Source of the DNA: Mytilus edulis
Lineage: Eukaryota > Mollusca > Bivalvia > Mytilida > Mytilidae
Length of the DNA: 64,000 nucleotides
Reading direction: 5' to 3'
Assembly: GCF_963676685.1 (NCBI RefSeq)
Contig: NC_092345.1
Location: 78,991,592-79,055,591, forward strand
Shown one piece after another: positions 51,301 through 63,300 of this stretch. Position numbers and translations under genes: made by a program. The notes under the pieces were generated by a model. The model saw only the letters and a program-made list of their open reading frames with translations. It did not search any database and was not told the origin of the DNA. Each line of letters opens with the position of its first letter. Within the stretch, counting starts at the first letter, position 1.

Positions 51301-54300
51301 TGACAATAATACATAAATAACAACAGACTACTAGCAGTTAACTGACATGCCAGCTCCAGACTTCAATAAAACTGACTGTAAGATTATGATTTCATCATAT
51401 GAATATCAAGCACAATCCTTCCCATTAGGGGTTTAGTATCATACCATCATAACATATATGAGAAGAACATAACCAGTGTCATGCCAACAACTGTTTTTTA
51501 AATGAATGTGTTTAGTTCCGATGCAAAGACCCTATACGTGAATTAATATTAACGCCAAAATATGCAATCTTTAATGACCTGACAACAGTATCGTTACTAA
51601 ATCCCTCTTAATAAGTCTATTCAAAGGTTTTGTTAGTTTCTGAGGTGAATACTGACACCTTTGTGCTTTATAAAGAATATTTCCATAAAAAATTGGATGT
51701 GAAATACCTGAACGTATAAGAAGTCTGCATGTTGAGCTATATTTACGAATAATGTCCTTATACTGCTGATAAGATTTAGTAAATGTTGTGACTAGTTTGT
51801 GATATGGAAAACCCTGGTGTAATAATTTTTCAGTAATACATAAATTTCTCTCGTTAAAATCTAAAACATTGTTACATACATGAGAGAATCGTACAAGTTG
51901 AGATACAGTGTATATAAACACCGTAAGATGGTGACAAGGGAACGTCACCATCTAAAAATGGATAGTTAACGAAAAATGAAAAATCATCTCTTTTATCATA
52001 AATTTTAGTATGTTAAATGTTTAAATTGTTTAATGTTTTTGTTTATTTATTATTCTGTGGAAATTTAAATCTCAAGAATCTTTCTGTGAGTTTGCATGAA
52101 TAATTCCATGTTTTAATTTGTACCAGAAGCCCAAGTCACGCATAAGTTAACATGGATTTAAAATGTCCACGATTAAAACCACATGTACATGTATATTCTA
52201 GATTATTCAAACAAAATGTTCAGCAACATTTAAAGGAACCTTTCTATTTTTAATTCCCAAACATAATTGTTATTACTTAAACAACTTTGTTTTAAAACAG
52301 TTTAGATTTCTATCAAATTGGATGAGAATCCAGGAGTTTTAAAGGGGGAGGGGTCTAGCAAGTCAACATTTTGGGTAAAACTATATAAAAAAAGGACTAC
52401 GCATTTACCATACATTGAGCTCCTCGAAAAGGGCAAGCCTTCAGTTCTTTCCTCCCCCCAAAAGTCTGCCTTAGCAATTTTAAACACTCTTACGCTGTCT
52501 ATTCATGTAGCTGTACATTGGAGCCTATGAGACTACAATCTGAGTAGACATCTGAATCACAGAAAATCAACCTATAGATATATTCATGTATAAATTGATA
52601 ATTAAATTTTAACCAATTTATACATTTTATATACGACCGCAAAATTTGAAAAAATTTTCGTCGTATATTGTTTAAATTTGTTTTTGACAATTTTTTGTTC
52701 ATTTAAAAATATAGGGACAACAGAGTTGGTGTATGTGGGTTCGATTCCCACCCTAGGCATTCATTTATATTGGCTGGTGCAAAGCGGGCAGTTTAGCTTA
52801 GTGGCCCCACACTGACTCTGTTGTTCATATGTCACTTAAAAAAATCAGGCGGCCTTCTTCCGGTCTTGCCATCTTTATTTTTATATTTGTAAATCATACA
52901 CAACAAAACTATTGAATAATTGTGAAAATTATACCACAGATAACTATGGTAAAACTTTAATTGTTGTTGGAATAATTAAACTTGGCTGCCATCCAAGATC
53001 CAAAAAGTTTTTATATTGATGAATTATATATATCAGATTTGGATTCTTTTGGTCACAAAACATTTTGAATGGTAGGTGGTGGCTAAATCTTAATTCTTAA
53101 TTGCTTAAAGCTTTCGGGTCTGAAAATTGCCCAAAATCATCATATTTTGACAAAATTTGGAACATAAAATGTACTTTTATGAAAAGAACTGATTTATTGA
53201 GCGTTATGACTTTAGAAATATACCCATTTGAGAAACCAAATTGTGAACTTTTTGGAGCTTTATGTTTAACTTTATATTTTAGGCCATTTTGGACAAGAAG
53301 TGAAACTTGTCCTTTGAATCAGTGGTTTCACACTAATAACCATACTACCATACTAAGTATCTGTTAGAAGATAGCTCTTTCACAGTACATTGTTAAATTT
53401 AAAGATAAATTTATACCAACAATGACCAATATTAATGATGGAATGAGATTATACATGTATATATACTGTTTTATATTGTTACATGTACAGTAGTTACTGT
53501 ACATACATAAATGAAAATTAACACCAAACTGTTGTCATAATTCATAAAAAAAAGAAATGAAAAGGGTGGTATGATTGGTAATCTGGTAATCAGACACCAG
53601 CCCTATACAAAATGACAAAAAAGAAATAAAGCTTACCATACAACACTTTTACAATAAAAAAAAACTATACATACATCAGTAAGAAATAGCCATGAAATGA
53701 CAAATGTTAAACAATACATACAAGAAAACTAATGGCCACATCAATGTACAAACGGAAAATCAAGATATACACCAAAAAATTACAAGCCCTGTTTTACATG
53801 CTTCTTACTAAGGACCAACACATTCATATGGTAGTTGTGTTCTATATGTGTGGTGCAAAATTTTCTCATTGCTTAAACCAGTGGTATTCAAAGTATTAAA
53901 TCCAGAAGAAAGTAAAAAAAGACTAACAGTTGAAAAACTATCCAGATGTTGTGAAATTCAATTAACAAAAATACCATCATTAGCGAAAGGCTATCTACAT
54001 GTACATATCATATATTGTAATATTTACAATGAATCATTTAATAATTAGAAAACAGAACCTACAATGTACATGTATAGCTGCAGATTCTTATTTTTTTTTT
54101 TTAAATATAATGGATAAATGATTGACTGTGTTGCAATAAAACCAAGATAACTCAGTGAAGCTACAGTACAGCCTGTGACTTCCTCTTAGTTATGTCCACC
54201 CTCTTGCATGGTCAACATCCAATGGTGAACATTGATTGGGGTATTCAATCTTGAGATGTTGGCCATTTATTGGGGGTCATAAATCATGGGCAGATTTTTT

Positions 54301-57300
54301 AACTAATAATGTTACCTGTTAAAATCAATCAGGGTTGAAGTTTTCAGCTGGTATGTTTCATTAAAATTTACCTGTACAGGTGACTTTGGTTTCTATTAAA
54401 ATTGATATTTCACCTTTTTTTGAAAATGTAGAATAAAATATTGTTTTACTCTGTTAATTTATTATTATTTTTTTGTCTTTAATGTTATTTAAATTTTTTA
54501 TTTTTTAATTGTTTTTTTTTTTCATTTTTGTTTGTTTTGTTTCTTACTGTTTTGTTTCTTATTCTTTTAATTTCTTCTTGGTAAGAATCTTGAGTCTAAA
54601 TGGCAAAAAGTCAAAGCTAAAGTTATTGGCTAGCATTTGAAATAAACAGACTTTTAATAATTGTTTTTTAAGTAAAAGGTTATATAAATACACATGATGT
54701 ACATTGTATTCAATTGTTTGTTAACATTATTAAATGAGTTATTACTATAAAATAATAACTAATAATCATGCAAGTGATATTTTAAATAAAAAGAATGAAA
54801 GTAATTAAACAATTTGGTTTCTTAACAAAATAAGATGATCAATATCAATCCTTTTACAATAGATTTTGATAACATCTAATATTATTCAGGAAAACTACAA
54901 GTACCATTATATGGTTTAGGAAAAAACTAATTTTGTTTATCTAAATTTTCTTGAAATCTCAAAACAAGAGTTGTGCACAAACAATCACTGAAAAGACTTA
55001 TTTTCCAAATGTCCACCTAGTTATCATCAAATTTTGATAAATGTTCATTAAAAATGCTAATCATAATGAAAAAAGTTCATAAATATCTGAATCAAGTGAA
55101 TCTTATGAAAAGAAATTGTCTTGAAACTTATTAACTAATAAGTATGTTATCTTCAGTTTGGTTAATTTCTTTCAAAATTTGTCTCCAGAAAAAATAAAGT
55201 GCACTTCTAAAGATGATGACACTTTAATGGTTTATTAATTAAATCATGACACTTTAATGGTTTATTAATTAAATCATTTTTTTTCAGTGTATTATATTGT
55301 CAATAGTGCTGGAATGTCATGATACATATTCTTGGTATACATTTACAAAGAATATTCCAATCAACCTAGGCCTTTTAGATAAAGTTAATAATTGCAGGGA
55401 CTTTTAAAGTCCTTAATAAAAAATGAATTTAAAGAAAAATCTAAAAATAATAACTTATGATAAAAACTGTAAACTTGATTGTGTCAATTAAGGTACAGAA
55501 TTTTTGGTCATAATTTAGAAATAGAAAATAGTGGACAATATAAAATTCCTAGAAAGGATAGAATGTGTAAACTGTGCCTCTTGTAGGTCAATGAAGAACA
55601 CCTATTCCTTGATTGTAAAATTAACAAAACAACTTTGAGATATAAATCCATTTGAAAATTATTTACCTTCTCATTATAATGTCTCTAACCCAAGAACAAA
55701 AAGTAAAAGAAATGCTTAACCCCTAAAACATGGATCATGTTTAAAATATCATATGACAATAAAAATATTATTAAATTTTGCTGTACTGAATATTTCTAAT
55801 ACTTATAAAAAATATTGTATTCAATAAAGAAATAATGAATTGCCTAAATTTTATTTAGCTTAAGTCCATTTCATTTTATTTTTGAATTTCTTGTCATAAT
55901 CACAGTCATTAAATTTGACAAACACATACATGTATATTTTACCTGAGACACCTGACCTGTAAGTTATATAATTTTATCACTTCAATGCATTCAAGATTTT
56001 CCTTTATCCTTGACTAGTTTTTGAGTAATACCTTGTGTATTAAAAAAGCAACAGGGGGTATGATGATGAACATATAGGGCCACCATGGTGAACATATTTT
56101 TTATGGCCACCATTGATAAGATAAAGTCACAGGTAGTACTGTATTTATGAACATTAAAAAAGTTTTTGTTGACTGCAACAAAAATCTAGAATAAGGGATA
56201 GTAATATTGCTGTGTTAACATCCACCCCATTAGTGATTGATCCAAAAGCTAAATGTTCCAGAAAGTAGAAGACCTGGCCATGGATACTACATGAACAAAC
56301 ATTGTTAATAAATGTCATTTGTAGAGCAGGATCTGCTTACCCATCCAGAGCACCTGTTGTTTTTAGTGTACTTTTATTTGTCTGCATGTCTTTTTTAGTT
56401 TTAGTCATGGAATTGTAAGTTTATTTGCGGTTTATGAGTTTGCTGTTCATCTGGTATCTTTAGCTCCAATATTACAATTTGTCTGTTTTAATATGATTGT
56501 CTTGAACCTCCTTAATATCATAGTTCAGTGAGCATTGGTGAGTGACTATATAGCTACTCGAAGAATTGTTTGCTATGTTAATTCTCTATTGTAAGTTATA
56601 TGCTAACTATTTTTGTATGTGTGCAACTATATGGTCATAATGCAAATCTAACAGTTCTCATTTGACCACATAATCATTGATAATTCACAAAGTTAAGTAT
56701 CCTAGTTCAAGTCAGTATTTCAGATATAGCATAGCAAATTATATTATTTGTACTATTTTGTAAGGTGAACATATCTGTCCGGCAGGTATAATATAAACAC
56801 ATGTCATTTATCAATAATTCAATACAACTTGAGGTCCTCTGATGTTCAGTACTTCAGTACTTTGATTATCTTCTTTACTGTAAATAAACTCATCATAAAC
56901 AACAAACAAACAACAAACAAATAATTTATTAGAGTCTCACCTCTTTAAAGCATTTGATATACAACACAATATAATATTAACAATTTATAAAAGAGCCACT
57001 CTAAAAAGAGTTATGAGAGACTGTAAAAACACAGATTAAAATACATTTATATTACATATATCAATATATCTTAGCGTAAAACACCATACTGTTAAAACAA
57101 TTATACAAAAGAAAACAAACAACATTATAAACACTTATTACGAGTATAAAATACACTTTCTCTTAAAAAGTACTTCATGGCAGATTTTGGCTGTAAAATA
57201 ACAAACTCTATCATCATAAAACATAAATAAAAACTTTTCATTACTTAAATTACTAAATAAAGGCAACAGTAGTATACCGCTGTTCAAAAACTACTTTCTA

Positions 57301-60300
57301 TATTGCATACACTGTTAAAAAATATCGTTCGCAAATCTGCATATTCTGTGCATTCCAATAAAACATGTTTTTCATCTTCAATTATATTCAAATCATTTTT
57401 TCTACAATTAAAACAGACCCTTTCATTTACATCTATACCTTCATATCTGCCAGTTAGATACCACATAGATAGATCATAGATACCAGGACTAAATTTAGTA
57501 TATACGCCAGACGCGCGTTTCGTCTACAAAAGACTCATCAGTGACGCTCGAATCCAAAAAAGTTAAAAAGGCCAAATAAAATACGAAGTTGAAGAGCATT
57601 GAGGACCAAAATTCCTAAAAGTTTTGCCAAATACAGCTGAGGTAATCTATGCCTGAGGTAGAAAACCTTAGTTTTTCAAAGAATTCCAAAATTTGTAAAC
57701 AGTAAATTTATAAATATAACCATATCAATGACAAATCATGTCAGCACAAAAAGTGCTGACTACTGGGCTTGTGATAATGGTCCTTCAAGTTTATAATAAC
57801 TATATTTTTTTTTGCAAAAATAGATCATGGCAATTCATAAAAAGAAAAAAGGAAATAGCAACACAAAAACACACTTGTATATTAGGCAGTTTATTTCATA
57901 GCATTCCAGTTTACAAAAGTCACTTATACTTTAATTTTAGAATTTAAAACTAAGGAGAGAAAGACCAGATTTGTCGTTTGTATAACATTATCCAACTCAA
58001 GTCACTAAGATATAATTAAGAATAGAAATGGGGAACATGTCAAAGAGACAAAAACCCGACCAAAGAGCAGACAACAGCCGAAGGCCACCAATGGGTCTTC
58101 AACGCAGCGAGAAAATCACGCACCCGGAGGTGGTCCTCAAGCTGACACCCCAAATAAAAATGTGTACTAGTTCAGTGAAAAGGGACGTCAAACTTAACTC
58201 CAAAACGTATAAATGAACAAAAATTTCAAAAAAAATACAACCTAACAAAGGCAGAGGCTCCTGACTTGGGACAGGCGCACACATGCGGCGGGGTTAAACA
58301 TGTTTTGTGAGATATCAACCCTCCCCTATACCTCTAGCCAGGAGACTACATGTATTAATAAATTGGCTAATGGTCAACCCGCAGAGTCATAAACTCGACA
58401 GGTAGTGCAAATAATGTATCTTTCATGTTGTCTTACTTCAGATTTAAGGGTGTACAAAGCGTGAGAGTAATGATTCCCAATTACTAAGATTTGATATAGA
58501 TAGAGTCGCCAAACAATCTGAATTGCTCGTCTTGTTAAGTTATGCCATTTTGATATTTATTCTACCTTTATTACAATCAGTTGTGTTTGAGTATTTAGGG
58601 GCAATTTTGTAGGTCTTGTATCTGATGAAAAAATGACATAATATTGGAATAGGCATGCAAATTCCTGAAGAATCATATAAATAAGAATGATACGGAAAAG
58701 TTCTTCTGGCGCATGAAATTTATAATATTTATTTTCCTTCATTGTTTGCATCAGAAGATCGATCACGCTGGGTTGAACTATCAGTCCCCCAAGGGTATCA
58801 CCAGTTCAATAGTCAGTACGTTGGTATTGACATGATCTATAAAAAGACATTTCTAGAATGGTCAATTCATAGATTACTAGTAAAAAGAAAAAAAAAAGGT
58901 TTCAACTCTCTCAACAATAGATGGACAGTCAGTTGTGCTCTTATTGTTTTGGTTGTTAGAGAAATAGGCAAAACGTCTGTTAATTTTTCTAATAATTAAG
59001 GTTAAAGGGGCAATAACTCAAAACGTAGAATAAGTTATCGGATTTTTCTGAATATTACACTCCAAGATTAAAGTTTTATTAAATTTTCTAACAAACATTA
59101 CATACACGTAAAGTTTGGTAACATTTGACAAAGTAATTTAAAAAAGAAGACTTTTTAAAAAGTTTACGACGACGACGGGAGCGCCAGAGCCAAGTAATGG
59201 TAAAAGTTCACATCATTTAAGACCATGTGACCTTAAAAGTGAATAAGATGTCCGGAAACAGCAAAAGCGTCAGAGATTCGGTAGTAATAGACTTAAACAA
59301 CACGACTGTCATACAAATGAATTTAGCTAGCTATGAAACAAGGGTTAATCAATCATTTTCTACATAAGGTAATGTCTGTACAAGTCAAGAATATGACAGT
59401 TGTTTATCATTCATGTTTGCTTGCTTCAGCTTTTGATATTATCATTTGATCATTTTAATTTTGAAATTTATTAGGGGTTCAAAATTACTAAGTATTTGTT
59501 ATTTTACCTTATATATCTATCGATAAACCCGCACCAAACAAAGAATTTCGTTTGAAAATGACATCTAAAATGATGGATTATATTTGCACTTTACATAAAG
59601 TCAGAAAAATCCTACATTTAAAACAATCGCAGACAAAAGACCTGGGATGTATGTTTTTCTTTCTCGTTTTAAGCCACAGAACAGCGGAAGACAATATCAA
59701 AACCTAGTTTTGAAAGTCCATGGTATGACGTAGCCGCCCAAGTGAATCGTTTTCAATCTATACAACATAAGCTACAAGACTACCCCGTAAAAGTTGATGT
59801 TCAAGTTAAAATAAGACATAACAACACAGATTATATTTTTACTGCTTCGAGATCTTCGCAAAGAAATGACGATTCAAACATACCTTACGGTGGAGCAGTT
59901 TACATTTACAATCAGAATGAAATAATTGTGACTTTTCCTGTGCGTAATAATGAACATTCTGCAGGGGGACTTGCTTATACAGGTAAAAAAATTAAAATTT
60001 ATGCGCAATACTTTTTTTTCAACTAACACTTTTTACTTCTTTCAACTAGCTAATTCGTCGTTCAATAATGTAATAAGTTTTTCATTTCATTCTGAATTGG
60101 ACTATTGGTGGTAGGGTGCATCCCTCGAGTGTTAAGTTTGTTAATTTTAACCCTTATAGGTCAAAACAATCTGTATGTTCTTCTCATATATTTTAGGATG
60201 CATTACAAAAAAAAACTTGAAAAACCTGGAAAGGATTGTGCTTGATTGTCATTGGATGAAGACATTTTCGTTCGATTAGTTTAATTGAGGTCTAGAGCTG

Positions 60301-63300
60301 TCATGCCAGTAACTGCTAGTAGTTTATTGTTGATTTATGATGACTATTGGCATTTTGAATTGTTTTTTTCTTTTTTTGTAACCTTTTCATACATCAGAAT
60401 CGGTGATTCTCAAAAACTTATTTTTACTGTGGGTATTACTGTGTGTTTATTTTTTCCCCACATTTGCTAAGGGTATTGTTAAGAATCTGGCCGTTTTAAG
60501 TTTTGTATGGTTTGTGTGTTTAATTTTGTTTCTTTTAGATGTTTCGGAGTTTAGGTTGGAGTCCGTTATCGCTGAAGTAGTATGAATTATTGTTCATGGA
60601 CCAGTTGAAGCTCGCCTCCGGCGTTAATGACCCATTGCTGTAGATGGGATGTTTTCTACTTATTGGTCAGGTTTTTGTATTTTGGATACATTTCCCGTTT
60701 CCATTCCCAATTTTATTTTTAATTTGAATAGGTAACTGCAGTGTTTCTACCTACATTTAGGATCTTACTCATTGCATAGAGTGGGATCATAAACATAGAT
60801 GCATAGAGTAAGACTCAGAGTCGACCAGTATTTGTTTCAACTCCTAAATTCTATACGCGTAAGGAAATAACAATGCATGTGTTCCTGTCATGTAATGTTG
60901 TCATGTTAGCGGTATATTAAAGTCATAAGAAACCTCAAATTAAAAAAAAAATAATGCATGTGTTTTTTTTTTATAACTCAATATAGTTTGAGTTGGATAG
61001 TTTTCATTATTAAACTTATGTACATATACTTTAAGTTTTTTCTGAAGAAAATTCTTTAATATGTTCATATTTAGAAGAAGTTTACTTTATTTTAATTGCT
61101 TCTTCCAGGAAGCTATTCCCCGACATATTTTCCGTATGCAAAGTGACCTCAGTGTGACCCATCTCGTAAAAATCCGGTGATCGCAATACGCATGGATGTC
61201 CTTAAAATAAACAATTATCTGATTGTACATATTAAACACGTGCTCAATATTCATACCTTTTTTGTTTATCGTTGACAAACAGGTGAAAATCTTTAAACTT
61301 CGGCTTCAAAACACGAACTTTAATTACCTGCCATATTTTCACAACAACAGTGACCGATTGAAAAAAAAATTGACGATTATACGAAATTTAGTAAAAAAAA
61401 ATATGATAAAATCGTGCACAGAAGACTAAGTTTATGATGTTTGTATGCATTGGTTCAAGAATTAGAATAACTTTATTTTTCACCGGTCACTCGTTTATTA
61501 TGACTTTAAACATTGCCATCAAGTGCGATATTTGGGTAGCCACACAATCAGTTTCAACCCTCAATTTTTTCTTATAATGTTCTGTGCCAAGTCAGGAATA
61601 TGGCAGTTGTTATCTAATAGTTCGTTTCTATGTATTTTACATTGTCGTTTGATTCGTTGTTTTCCTCTTAAAGTTGATGTGTTTCCTTCGGTATTAGTTA
61701 ATAACCCGGGTTTGTTTTCGCCCATTTGATTTATGACTTTTGAACAGCAGTGACCTCAGTGTGACCCATCTCGTAAAAATCCGGTGATCGCAATACGCAT
61801 GGATGTCCTTAAAATAAACAATAAACTTATTTTTAAGTACTTGCACTTTGTTTTTTTCTGGATGATTATCTTATTAACTATCATACCATGTTTCATTGGT
61901 TTCGATTTCATCTCAATTGTAGACAGGGTTTCGGTTGAATATCAGTTTCACATTAAAAGCATACGACGATACCATTAACAAGTTGAGTGAGGAGACGTTA
62001 CTGTCAAGGAAACATATGATCGTATTCTATCCATGCAATATAATTTCCATTTTATTGCTCTGAGATACTTTTATTTTTGTATCTGAAACGACCAAAAACA
62101 AAAACGAAAACGTTTACTATGTGTTTTATGTTGAACATTCGATAGGCTCTTATGGAGAATACCAAGGACCAATAAATATAAATTTACGAGGACCATACTT
62201 TACGGGAAAGGTAAAGGCAAGAGCATGGCTATCTTCAGATCTCCCAACAGCATCCATCAACATGTCTGTTTACATGGATAGTGAGTACGATATGGGTTTT
62301 AAGTATTTAATGTTCATAAAAGTCCTTACATTATGTATTATGATCATAAAACATTAATGGCGTTTTTACAGGACAAACATTAAATAATATGAACATATTA
62401 AGGTATATTATAATGTATAAAACACACATACGCATATACTTTCGTAAGTTGAATATCAATGCTGAAGTTGATAAATCAGATCTAAAACATTGACTTAATA
62501 ATTAAACACGTATTTGTTTTAATGCAAACACCACAAAAACCAGGGGGTGATCTCAGGTGCTCCGGAGGGGTAATCAGATCCTGCTCCGCATATAGCACTT
62601 GGCAAATTGTTAATGTAGGCACAAACCCTGTGATAAGTCTATTTCGATATGTCATAGTTGGGAAATAGAGGATTGTGAATACGACAATTGGAATAAGATA
62701 AGATAAGATAAGATAATTTTATTAACCAATCATGGTGCCCAAAATTTGAGCTATACAATCAAATGAATTACAAAATAAAGCACAGAAAATGATTAGAATG
62801 ATTAAAGTACATTTAAAAAAAAAAAAAAAATATATATCCGTCGTCATCTGTGAAACAGATATACCTAAATACTCGTATTTAGTATCCAAATCGTGATGAC
62901 ATCCCGAAATTTACGGTAGGATAATTAACTTCATCATTTGAAACTCTTTGTTTGATGGCTTGTTTGTCAGTAGTGTGTTTTATTCTATCAATGCATACAT
63001 GATAGGAAATACAAGGCTTGGAATATTTTAAAAACTGAAAGACATATACACCATATGCACACAGGCAATGGTGAAATGTTGCAACATAGAAATTGATTAA
63101 TTGATGATCAGTGGTTACGCTACCTTTAACACTAGTTCGATATTTCGTGGCGGTCTGTTTTTATCATAATTGGTGAATTTTCATTATGGCTTTCCATGTT
63201 GAGTTATTATGCGTTAGAAATTTAATGTCTTGTAGTATGACCAACATTCCTAATTGATTTATACATTATTTTCAATAATTTTCTCAATATTAGAAAATTT

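Noticed and set aside
52738-52803. tRNA gene suggested by GGTTCGATTCC
   Set aside because: A- and B-box-like motifs are in reversed order and no cloverleaf forms.
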